Program-made: the position numbers and the translations under genes | Notes under the pieces: generated by a model | Seen by the model: only the letters and a program-made list of their open reading frames with translations | Databases searched by the model: none | What the model was told of the DNA's origin: nothing | Shown: piece by piece, positions 15,113 to 22,775 of the stretch | Layout of the letters: each line of letters starts with the position of its first letter | Position numbering within the stretch: position 1 is the stretch's first letter | NCBI GenBank assembly: GCA_040388605.1 | Contig: JAZKBN010000080.1 | Location: forward strand, 1 to 26,519 | Source of the DNA: JAZKBN01 sp040388605 | GTDB lineage: Bacteria > Bacteroidota > Bacteroidia > Cytophagales > Flexibacteraceae | DNA length: 26,519 bases | Direction: 5' to 3'

Positions 15113-16150
15113 TCATTTTGATTGGGTTGCTTTGTATGGTTCATTAACCATTGCTTCCAGCGCAGCTATTCGACTTTCGGAAATTCCGGCTTGTTGTAAT
15201 TTTGGAATCAGCTTCTTTTTGAAGAAGAATTTATGCCGGGGGTGATTTATCTCTAAGTTGCTGTATTTAACGGCCAAAATTACTTCAGGCGAGGGAGCCA
15301 TGGCATAGAGCGCTTTTTTTTCCTCATCTTCATTGGCTGTTTTTATCACTTCCAAGCCTGCTTTAAAAGCTTCAAGCCCTACAGAATCAGTTGGTATTAT
15401 TTTCTTGTCATTCAATATCAGAGGAATCATGGTTGCGTTTTCAAAGAGCAGGGTACGGAAGGGCTCCCATTTATTAATATCGGGGTGCTTTGAATAGGCC
15501 CCGTTCCTGTTAATGCGAACGGTATTGCTGTCGAGGGGAAAAATAAAGCAAGGGCTTCCGTGTGTTAACGAGATACTGTAAGGCATGTTTTGAGTTGCAA
15601 TCATATACATGCCTGTTCCGGGAGCCTTGCCGCTGAAACTGAAGCTGCCTTTCGCATCGGCCGTTGCGGAATCTATCTTTATCCAATTGCTGAAGCCCTC
15701 GGCGTAGAGGTAAGCAATCTTCCTGCTTTCATCGCGGAATTCTTCAAAGGGGGCATCCGCCAATATACTGAATGTGAAAGCTTCGCCATCTGTATCTGTT
15801 AATTCCTTTAGTCGTGCGGCATCGGTAAAATGGTTTGCTGCTACCCAATGGCCTGCCTTAATATCGCGCGCCGTAAGCGGTTTGGGTATCTTGTTTTCTT
15901 TCGGACGTATGGGTTTACCGTCTTCATCATATTCTCCCTCCGGATCGTAATAGCTCGCGTATATGTATGTATCTGAATAGCTTACCGAGTCTTCCGGAAT
16001 AATATCGTCGGCTTGTACGGTTTCATGGGCAGCAGCCGGGAGCGTTTCTTCGGAAGGCCGCATATTACCAAAAAATATGAGGGCGGCAATGGCTGTAACA
16101 AGCACTGTTGCTGCCGAGTAAACTACTGTTTTTTTTCTGTTGGTGTTCAT
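15113..16150 (-). CDS. Membrane-anchored DUF4369-like protein, array member 1 (first gene)
   Basis: 345 aa. Anchor MNTNRKKTVVYSAATVLVTA, acidic linker with VSYSDTYIYASYYDPEGEYD, LTARDIKAGHWVAANHFTDA, then the core AYLYAEGFSNWIKIDSATAD (146-165), GKAPGTGMYMI and IFPLDSNTVRI (203-213). Helical tail ALYAMAPSPEVILAVKYS, NHPRHKFFFKKKLIPKL, SRIAALEAMV. First of five same-strand paralogs spaced by 43, 17, 58 and 73 bp, which looks like one operon. Upstream, 132 bp away, lies a 30-codon ORF resembling only the anchor. No clear TAnnTTTG box is seen directly before it. Confidence 0.8.
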   Translation of the reverse strand: MNTNRKKTVVYSAATVLVTAIAALIFFGNMRPSEETLPAAAHETVQADDIIPEDSVSYSDTYIYASYYDPEGEYDEDGKPIRPKENKIPKPLTARDIKAGHWVAANHFTDAARLKELTDTDGEAFTFSILADAPFEEFRDESRKIAYLYAEGFSNWIKIDSATADAKGSFSFSGKAPGTGMYMIATQNMPYSISLTHGSPCFIFPLDSNTVRINRNGAYSKHPDINKWEPFRTLLFENATMIPLILNDKKIIPTDSVGLEAFKAGLEVIKTANEDEEKKALYAMAPSPEVILAVKYSNLEINHPRHKFFFKKKLIPKLQQAGISESRIAALEAMVNEPYKATQSK

Positions 16151-16253
16151 AAATATCAGGACGTTTATTAATCTGCTGTCTTAGGTTTTAGAATTTTTTT
16201 TAAGTGTGACGTAATATTTAAAGGCGAGTTATACAGTTTTTTCTTCTGCTCAA

Positions 16254-16265
16254 TATTGCGCAATA
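16254..16265. promoter_or_regulatory. Perfect 12-bp palindrome upstream of the five-gene array
   Basis: TATTGCGCAATA is fully self-complementary and lies about 100 bp before the first array gene, just after the small anchor-like ORF. A possible operator or hairpin; a 12-bp palindrome may also occur by chance. Confidence 0.25.
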
Positions 16266-16282
16266 GGCTCTAAGTAGGTGCA

Positions 16283-16375
16283 TCAGAAATCTTTCTGTTT
16301 GCTCCAAAAAACCAAGGCGGTTGCCGTAATTACAAGTATAGCAATGATAATGTAGGCCCTGTGCTGTTTTTTCAT
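16283..16375 (-). CDS. 30-aa single-TM peptide resembling the array anchor (possible truncated copy)
   Basis: ATG at 16375 to TGA at 16283 encodes MKKQHRAYIIIAILVITATA then LVFWSKQKDF: a basic N-terminus, one TM helix and a short basic tail. It matches the style of the anchors of the five downstream paralogs (MQKNKIIIIAIAAFALVTSV and the like) and lies on the same strand just upstream of them. After the stop codon no frame continues with the rest of the paralog. It is either a real membrane micropeptide leading the operon or the 5' stub of a lost sixth copy. Too short for routine gene calling, so confidence is modest. Confidence 0.4.
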   Translation of the reverse strand: MKKQHRAYIIIAILVITATALVFWSKQKDF

Positions 16376-16495
16376 GGGTAGTAAAATAGGGCAATAATAA
16401 ATTTTTAATTGGCCTGTACTTGTTTGCGCTTTTATAAAACAAACTGAAAAACGAAATCAGTCGGCAATAATATGCCTTTTTAAACAGAAATTACG

Positions 16496-16528
16496 TTGAT
16501 AGTGCTTATACGCAAATTTTTATTTTTG
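16496..16528 (+). promoter_or_regulatory. Candidate Bacteroidota promoter for the zinc-ribbon gene
   Basis: TTG at 16496-16498 and TATTTTTG (matching TAnnTTTG) at 16521-16528, with 22 bp between, slightly longer than the usual 19-21. It would give a leader of about 160 nt before the ATG at 16698. The rest of 16151-16697 holds the small ORF, one palindrome and otherwise nothing I recognise. Confidence 0.45.
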
Positions 16529-16697
16529 TCCTGAATTGTACCAATCTCAACCCCAATATAAGACGTCTGAAAAAGATTGAAGGTGCGGTGCGGAAAATGA
16601 TTTTTTTGCCGAGTATAAGAAAAGCTTACTATGTTTATACCTCGTTTAAGGTCCGCTTAAGGAACACGATTTAAACTTTTCAGCATCAGCTTTATTT

Positions 16698-17831
16698 ATG
16701 GATATCAACAGCAAAAAGCTCGAAAGCACGCGTCGACTGGTTAACTACACGGTATCTGCCATACTGTGCATTTTTCTCATTTTACTTTCCAACAAAATCA
16801 TAGATGATCTTGATACCGCCACAGCCCGGCCCGAACCGGAACATTTCGAGAACAAAGCGGTAATTGCCCGCCTTGAGCAGGAAAACAAATTACATGACGC
16901 TGAGAACGAGGTCCTGAACGATAAGGTTAACAGCATCAATAAAACCATTGCCACGGCCAAAGAGAATTATACTGCCGAAAAGCAGAGCTTCGATAACTGG
17001 ATTCAGACCCGAAAAACCCTGGGCTCGCCCAACAGCGACCCTGAAGTAATTGCCCGTGCCCAAAAGCTTGATGAATCTTATAAAGTAGAGCAGGAATGGC
17101 GCAGCCAATTGTCGGCGAGGACAGATGAAATTGACAGGCACAGCAGGGCCATTGAAAAAAACACCCTGCTTATTGAAAACGAGCGCAACCTTGCCAACGA
17201 AAAATATGATAAAGAACTTCGAAGCTATGACCTGAAGGTTTTCCTTATCAGGCTGCTGTTCGTAGGGCCCGTATTGGGCATAGGCATCTACTTTTTTATC
17301 AGGTACCGAAAAGATAAGTATTGGCCCCTGTATTTCGGGTTTACGCTGTTTTCAATGTATGCCTTCTTTTTCGGGTTGGTGCCGTATTTACCCAGCTACG
17401 GGGGGTACATCAGGTACGGTGCAGGTATAGCGCTATCGGTGGGCCTTGGGTATTATGCCATTAAATCTATCAGGCAGTACACCGAGCGCAAGCAGGAAGA
17501 GCTGAAAAAGAGCATGCAGGTGCGCGCCAAAAACGTGATTGCCGAAGTAGCCGAAAAAGCCCTCGACAACCATTACTGCCCAAGCTGCGGTAAAGATTTC
17601 TTTATCAAAAAATGGGAGTTCCCCCTGAAGGCCACCGATAACGAAATCTATAAATTCGTTACTGATTTTTGCAGGCATTGCGGGCTTGAGCTGTTTAAGA
17701 ACTGCAGCCAATGCGGCAACAAGAACTTCGCGCATTTGCCTTATTGCTCTTCATGCGGAACCAGGCAGGCAGGGGTGAAGGCAGAGGCAGACGGGGATAA
17801 TCACGGAAAGCTTGCTTTGCCTGATCTATAA
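16698..17831 (+). CDS. Membrane protein with long coiled coil and double zinc ribbon
   Basis: 377 aa. One TM helix at ~15-32 is followed by a long charged coiled coil (~50-175, for example ARLEQENKLHDAENEVLNDK), then three TM helices (~180-201, 208-229, 236-256), and a C-terminal region with four CxxC knuckles: CPSC (294), CRHC (325), CSQC (336) and CSSC (350), each followed by G, as in double-zinc-ribbon proteins. I infer two bound zinc ions. If the N-terminus is cytoplasmic the coiled coil is periplasmic and the ribbons are cytoplasmic. The family is not one I can name; a scaffold or sensor linking envelope and cytoplasm is a guess. It is the only plus-strand gene between two minus-strand groups and probably stands alone. 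Confidence 0.85.
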   Translation: MDINSKKLESTRRLVNYTVSAILCIFLILLSNKIIDDLDTATARPEPEHFENKAVIARLEQENKLHDAENEVLNDKVNSINKTIATAKENYTAEKQSFDNWIQTRKTLGSPNSDPEVIARAQKLDESYKVEQEWRSQLSARTDEIDRHSRAIEKNTLLIENERNLANEKYDKELRSYDLKVFLIRLLFVGPVLGIGIYFFIRYRKDKYWPLYFGFTLFSMYAFFFGLVPYLPSYGGYIRYGAGIALSVGLGYYAIKSIRQYTERKQEELKKSMQVRAKNVIAEVAEKALDNHYCPSCGKDFFIKKWEFPLKATDNEIYKFVTDFCRHCGLELFKNCSQCGNKNFAHLPYCSSCGTRQAGVKAEADGDNHGKLALPDL

Positions 17832-17966
17832 CAGGCAGCTTTTGGCCTGCGAACAGGCATATTAATAAGAGACATGGCGCCTAAGGGCACCAACTGCGAA
17901 TCTTATTTCGTGAATCGGGAGCTAAGCAAAGTATGGAGATGATAAACGGCGAAATTTAATTATTGC

Positions 17967-18431
17967 CTACCTGCCCGGGTCTTTATAAGCTGAACCTTTT
18001 AAATCAGGGTACCTTTCCCCCAGCCAATCCTGAATTTCAAGGAAATCTTTCCTGCTGACCAGGTTGGCATTGATGGCAAATTTTTTGGTTGCGGTATCGA
18101 ATCGCTTGATGACTATTTCACTCGACAGGAAAACTTTATCTATATAAAAGCCTGAAATTTCGTTCAGCATAATTTCTTTCTTTTGGAAGCCCATACGTAC
18201 AAAAATTCGGTCTTCAAAAATTTGAACCCGGTTACGTATTTGGTTAACGCTCAACATAATGGCCAGGATAAGGCCGTAGCTTCCGAAAAAGTTGTTAAAT
18301 TTTTTAACCCCCGTCATGCCCGAAAAATCAGGCTGCATAATGTACAGAATGATAGAGATTAAATAAACCAGGAAAATAATGGCGGGTGCAATAAGCCTGC
18401 TTTTAGGCGTGCGGTATTCTTTAACAAGCAT
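17967..18431 (-). CDS. Small membrane protein with PH-like domain
   Basis: 154 aa. Two TM helices (~13-31 and ~48-62), separated by a short loop, precede a ~90-residue soluble part with FEDRIFVRMGFQKKEIMLNE and IDKVFLSSEIVIKRFD, ending in a helix (VSRKDFLEIQDWL). TM pair followed by small beta-rich then helical segment is the layout of bacterial PH-like membrane proteins, a reading from layout only. Function unknown. It follows the pore-loop protein gene by 109 bp on the same strand and may be in its operon. Confidence 0.7.
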   Translation of the reverse strand: MLVKEYRTPKSRLIAPAIIFLVYLISIILYIMQPDFSGMTGVKKFNNFFGSYGLILAIMLSVNQIRNRVQIFEDRIFVRMGFQKKEIMLNEISGFYIDKVFLSSEIVIKRFDTATKKFAINANLVSRKDFLEIQDWLGERYPDLKGSAYKDPGR

Positions 18432-18540
18432 CAGTGTTCTGAAGGAAGGTTTTGTAAAGCACGCAATTTACGAAAACAGGCCGATAAGGTGAAATTCAGC
18501 CAGGCACCAGGAAGCTATAAACGCATGTTGACTATTACTA

Positions 18541-18972
18541 TTAAGGCTTTTCGCCGGGCTTACGATGCGAAACACCCGCTTTAGGATTGTATTTGCGATC
18601 TGTGTTTCGGGCTTGCTCATTGTCTTCATCGTCTATGGGTACGTGCAGGCCGGCCATAATGCGGTGCATAGCCGGGGCCAATACTATAGCCGACATTCCT
18701 AAAAATATAATGCCGCTGTAAATGGCATACAGTCCCGAAAATATTTTGCCGCCGTCGGTACTTGGGTTATCTACGGGGCCCATGCCGGTAAGAATCATGC
18801 TCGCGTTCAGGAAAGCCTGCACCCAGCTTATGGGGCAGCTCATGTGATAACCCACCATACCTATGCCCAATGATACAAACAAAATAAGCCCGGCCCAGGC
18901 TACATTCTTCCAAAGCCTGTTCCAGAGCGCGGTTTTGGATGGTACCCGTACCTTGATTATTTTACCCTGCAT
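18541..18972 (-). CDS. Two-TM pore-loop protein, ion-channel-like with atypical filter
   Basis: 143 aa. TM1 at ~24-42, then WVQAFLNASMILTGMGPV (50-67), which looks like a pore helix and a selectivity-filter position, then TM2 at ~77-100 (IFSGLYAIYSGIIFLGMSAI) and a short basic/acidic cytoplasmic tail. TM-P-loop-TM is the fold of two-TM potassium channels, and the stretch after TM2 (APAMHRIMAGLHV) resembles the tails of such bacterial proteins. In place of TVGYG it has TGMGP, so potassium selectivity is doubtful. It lies 69 bp after lutB on the same strand. Possible roles: a weakly selective channel or a non-conducting relative. Confidence 0.7.
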   Translation of the reverse strand: MQGKIIKVRVPSKTALWNRLWKNVAWAGLILFVSLGIGMVGYHMSCPISWVQAFLNASMILTGMGPVDNPSTDGGKIFSGLYAIYSGIIFLGMSAIVLAPAMHRIMAGLHVPIDDEDNEQARNTDRKYNPKAGVSHRKPGEKP

Positions 18973-19041
18973 AATGCCTTAGGTCTTATGATTCCGCTGA
19001 AATGTAATTATGAAAACTAAAAGGTGGGAACCGGGGCTTAT

Positions 19042-20451
19042 TTAAGCTTTGTCGCTGCCGCTTTTGCCGCGGCGTTTTTCCCAAAGGGCATGGAAAGATT
19101 TGGGGGCAATGTGAATATCGGCGCGGCGCCTGCCCCAGCTGTCTTTAAAAAGGCTGTTTAATGCATAGCTTTTTGCAAAAGCCGGCACCATATCTATCAG
19201 CTTACGGCGCTTCATGGCAGTTTTCCAGAGCTTAAAGCCGGTACGCTCAGCGGCTGTGGTCAGGCCCTGGTTTACAGCCTGCCTGCGGTTTTGCAAAAGC
19301 AGGTTCGCCAAATCAATCCGTACCGGGCAAACCGATGTGCAGGCCCCGCATAAGCTGCTTGCAAAGCTTAAATGCTTAAACTGCTCAAGCCCGTTATAGT
19401 GCGGCGATATAACCGAGCCTATGGGCCCGCTGTAGGTGGTTTCGTAGCTGTGGCCGCCAATGTTTTTGTACACCGGGCAGGCATTCAGGCATGCCCCGCA
19501 ACGGATGCAGCGCAGGGCCTCGCGCTTTTCCTGGTCGGCGAGCAGCTTGCTGCGGCCGTTATCGAGGAGCACCACGTACATTTCCTCTGGGCCGTCGGTT
19601 TCCTCGGGTCGGCGCGGACCGTTGAGCAGGGTATTGTAAATGGTTACTGTTTGCCCGGTGCCTGCTGTGGCCAGGAGCGGCCAAAAAGTATCGAGCATTT
19701 CCATTTCAGGTATAATTTTCTCGATGCCTGCAATGGCAATATGCACCTTCGGGAAGGTAACCGAAAGGCGGGCATTGCCTTCGTTTTCGGTAAGGGCAAC
19801 GGCGCCGGTGTCGGCAATGAGGAAGTTGGCGCCGCTGATGCCTACATCGGCAGTGGTGTATTTTTCGCGCAGCAGTCGGCGGGCGGTCTTGGTAAGCTCC
19901 TGCGGATCATTGGTAGATTCTGTTTGCAGCTTTTTTACGAAAAGCTCGTTCACGTCTTCCTTGCTCATGTGCATGGCCGGCGTAACTATATGGTAAGGGC
20001 GCTGACCTGCCAATTGCACTATCCATTCACCAAGGTCGGTTTCAACGGGCGTGATGCCGTTTTTTTCGAGGTAGGCGTTCAGGTGAATTTCCTCGGTGGT
20101 CATGCTCTTGCTTTTAACCACCAGTTTGGCATGCTTCTTTTCCAGTATTTTAATAATGGCTTCAAGGGCTTCCTTGCTGTCGCGGGCCCAGATAACCTTG
20201 CCGCCGCGTGCCGTGAATTTTTCCTCCCATTGCAGCAGCAGGCGATCGAGGTTGCGAACGGCCTGGTCTTTAAAGTAAGCGGCGCGGCTGCGGGCCAGCT
20301 CATAGTTGGCGTACTGCTCCCGGCCCCTTAAAACAGCGGCGTTGTATTTGCCTATGTTGAACTTTATTTTCCTTCTGTGTACGGTATCGAATGCCTTGGC
20401 GGCAGAATCCTGGTGGAATTTTGCCTCGGGGTTTTGAACGGAAGATGACAT
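19042..20451 (-). CDS. lutB: LutB-type lactate utilisation iron-sulfur protein
   Basis: LutB is part of the LutABC system that oxidises L-lactate to pyruvate, feeding electrons through Fe-S centres. The 469-aa product has a LUD domain (about residues 60-300, including GISGANFLIADTGAVALTEN) and a ferredoxin-like part with CIRCGACLNACPVY (Cys 315, 318, 321, 325) and LCGACTSVCPV (Cys 368, 371, 375), then the usual basic C-terminal helices. Length matches LutB (~470). I chose the ATG at 20451; the frame runs on to a TTG at 20583, but the extra 44 residues are Pro-rich, unlike the family, and a TATTTTTG box lies inside that stretch. No lutA or lutC is in the window, so this copy is apart from its usual partners here. 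Confidence 0.92.
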   Translation of the reverse strand: MSSSVQNPEAKFHQDSAAKAFDTVHRRKIKFNIGKYNAAVLRGREQYANYELARSRAAYFKDQAVRNLDRLLLQWEEKFTARGGKVIWARDSKEALEAIIKILEKKHAKLVVKSKSMTTEEIHLNAYLEKNGITPVETDLGEWIVQLAGQRPYHIVTPAMHMSKEDVNELFVKKLQTESTNDPQELTKTARRLLREKYTTADVGISGANFLIADTGAVALTENEGNARLSVTFPKVHIAIAGIEKIIPEMEMLDTFWPLLATAGTGQTVTIYNTLLNGPRRPEETDGPEEMYVVLLDNGRSKLLADQEKREALRCIRCGACLNACPVYKNIGGHSYETTYSGPIGSVISPHYNGLEQFKHLSFASSLCGACTSVCPVRIDLANLLLQNRRQAVNQGLTTAAERTGFKLWKTAMKRRKLIDMVPAFAKSYALNSLFKDSWGRRRADIHIAPKSFHALWEKRRGKSGSDKA

Positions 20452-20499
20452 AGGCAGCTCGGGGTACGAATCAGGAATACAATCGGGTGGGTAAGCGGG

Positions 20500-20507
20500 C
20501 AAAAATA
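20500..20507 (-). promoter_or_regulatory. TAnnTTTG -7 box upstream of lutB
   Basis: On the minus strand TATTTTTG matches the -7 consensus, about 50 nt before the ATG at 20451. Its place supports that ATG over the TTG at 20583, which would lie upstream of the promoter. No TTG at the -33 position was found. Confidence 0.45.
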
Positions 20508-20719
20508 CGGGATTATACGCTTGGGAGGGCGGAAAATAAAAAAGGGAATTGCCCTGTGCTGAATTTGTGGCAGAACCGGCCAATAATTAAGCGCATTAAG
20601 GTTATTCATTAAATAAAACCCGGGAAAGAGGTTTTCGGAGCATCTGCATTGGTTTCTTATCACAATGCTGCTTCAACCTTTCTTATTTCTGTTTTTTTCG
20701 AATTAATTGTAACTATGCC

Positions 20720-20727
20720 TAAATTTG
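20720..20727 (+). promoter_or_regulatory. TAnnTTTG -7 box upstream of the NHL-repeat gene
   Basis: TAAATTTG matches the consensus, with TTTC (one mismatch to TTTG) about 20 bp upstream near 20696. It gives a leader of about 100 nt before the ATG at 20833. The remainder of the 20452-20832 gap between the divergent genes holds the lutB box and nothing else I recognise. Confidence 0.4.
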
Positions 20728-20832
20728 TAAACTTAAGTGCAGCGCTCCTGATTTTTACCTTTGGCTGCGTTTTTAATATATCTCAAAGCCTTGGCATTAG
20801 GTACATTCGCTTAGGCCGATTAAACATTGAAA

Positions 20833-22730
20833 ATGAACAACTACAAACATTTAATATTCCTGTTTTGCCTGCTTTTTACTTTTTCTGAAGTATCATGTAT
20901 TGCCGGTGCTATGCAGGCGGGGAATGGGGCATCCGGTTCTGTAACAGCCCGAAGCAAGCCGCGGGTACCATTAACCGGGCCGATAACCAATACCGTTAAT
21001 TCGAAAAAAAACGGCAGATATATAAGCGTTTTGCCTGCCAAAGGCCGGTTCAATGTTGCTGCAAGCACAAACAGCAGCTGCCCGGTGCCCTATATTATAG
21101 CGGGCAACACTAATCTTTGCATCGGCGACAGCGCTGTACTGATGGGTCCGGATGGCTTATGGTACATGAAATCGCTGAAGNNNNNNNNNNGGCAGGTGGC
21201 CTGGGCAATGAATTGCGTGGTTTACAGGGTATTACGCGCGACTCGCTTGGTAATTTTTATGTATGCAACCAAAATTGCGAATGCATAGGTAAGCTTACGC
21301 CCCAGGGAGTTTACTCCGTATTTGCCGGTGGCGATACCGCGGGCGGCTTAAGGGGATTCAGGGACGGCATAGGAACGGCAGCGAAATTCTCTTCACCTAA
21401 GGGCCTCAGCACTTCGCCCGACGGTTCTTTGCTGGTTGCAGATGTCGGCAACCACGCCATACGCAGGATAAGTCTTAGCGGGGAGGTGAGTACCGTTTGC
21501 GGAAACGATACAGCAGGCGACGCTGACGGACCAATAGCTGTTGCCCGGCTTCACAACCCCTTAGAGGCTGTGGAGGATAAGGCAGGGAACATATACATAA
21601 CAGAATTCTATAGGCATACCATTCGTAAGCTAAGTAACGGCATAGTAAGCACCTTTGCCGGTCAAACCGACTTCGGTGATATAGACGGGCAAGGTACCGA
21701 AGCGAAATTCTTTCGGCCAAAAGGCATGGCCTTCGATTCAGCTGATAATCTTTATGTAGCCGACCAGGGCAACAACATCATTCGCAAAATAACACCGGCC
21801 GGCATGGTGAGCACATTTGCCGGCCGCCGCCGAAGCTCCTGCAGTAACTGCACCGGCTTCATCAGCACATCGCCACTTGATAGTCCTGAAGCAATAACAA
21901 TTGACAAGGAGGGAAATATGTATTGCGTTGGCTACAATTCATTATATGCCTATAAACTATCGAACGATGGTTATATTCGCAGCATTGCGGGAACAACGCG
22001 GGTGGCTGCCCCGGTTGAAGGCAGGGCAGACAGTGTACATATAGGTGTTGCCAACGATATTTTTGCCGGCGATTCAGGAAAATTATATTTAACGGAACAA
22101 CTTTGGGGTTTGATTCGTGAACTAAGCCCCAAGCCTGCTGATGCATACATTTGGAGTCCGGAACAGGCAGGGGCAGGCCGCCGGCTTGTTACCGGCGTTC
22201 CCGGCACCTATACCCTGAAAACCGTTTACGGAACCTGCACATCAGGGGCAAGCTTGCCTGTAATTGTTACAGTTTTGCAGCCTGAAGCAGCTCATATTGC
22301 GAGATCAGGAAATTATATTTTTGCAAGCGTAAGCGTAATAGAGTATCGCTGGTATTTAAACGATACGCTGTTGGAAGGCCAGAGCACCCAATATTTGGGC
22401 AGCCCGGAGAACGGTATTTACCGGGTGAGTTACAAGGCTGCAAGCGGATGCTGGTCTGAATTATCGGAAGGTTTTATAGTAGGTATACAGGTGGGTATTG
22501 GCAGCAGCAATTGGTTGCCTGATTTACAGCTTGTGCCCAACCCGGCCGGTAATTTCATCAGAATAGCCGGGCTCAACCGGAAAATTGAAATAACCATTTA
22601 CAACACCTGCGGGCAAAAGGTGCTGGGCAATTACGCCGATGCCGATACACAAATTGATTTGCAAAGCCTGCCGACCGGCGTATATGATATACAGGCAGAA
22701 GGCAGGCATTTGAGATTGGTGAAGGAGTAG
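20833..22730 (+). CDS. T9SS-sorted NHL-repeat protein, interrupted by a scaffold gap
   Basis: The ATG at 20833 opens into a signal peptide (MNNYKHLIFLFCLLFTFSEV); the TTG at 20827 is less likely. 116 codons, ending in an Ig-like start (NTNLCIGDSAVLMGPDG), run up to the Ns at 21181. After the gap the reading frame is shifted and encodes six NHL-type blades (such as ITRDSLGNFYVCNQNCECI, FDSADNLYVADQGNNIIRKI), two Ig-like regions, and a T9SS type A tag (LQLVPNPAGNFIRIAGLN, LPTGVYDIQAEG) to the TAG at 22728. I read both parts as one gene: signal peptide at one end, sorting tag at the other. If so the true missing length is 2 modulo 3. NHL blades form a propeller that usually binds proteins or ligands; the role here is unknown. 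Confidence 0.8.
21181..21190. other. Assembly gap (10 Ns)
   Basis: Ten Ns of probably nominal length inside the NHL gene. The reading frames on its two sides do not match, so the real gap is not 10 bases. Confidence 0.95.
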
Positions 22731-22775
22731 GAAAAATTACACGGAATTGAATTGAGTTGGGAGAGCCTGTAGTTC

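Noticed and set aside
16218..16442. Minus-strand ORF of 74 aa
   Set aside because: Overlaps the 30-codon anchor-like ORF in another frame; Cys/Tyr/Arg-rich composition does not look like a protein.
17845..17858. GCCTG-CGAA-CAGGC hairpin after the zinc-ribbon gene
   Set aside because: Only 5 bp of stem and no T run; could be chance.
19372..20331. Plus-strand ORF of 319 aa
   Set aside because: Fully antisense to lutB, whose motifs are clear; a GC-rich shadow frame.
20715..20888. Small plus-strand ORF starting MPKFVNLSAALLIFTFGC
   Set aside because: Hydrophobic start is lipoprotein-like, but it overlaps the promoter box and the start of the NHL gene in another frame and has no support of its own.
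21117..21288. Apparent frameshift or overlapping genes around 21180
   Set aside because: The frame change coincides exactly with the run of Ns and is explained by an arbitrary gap length.
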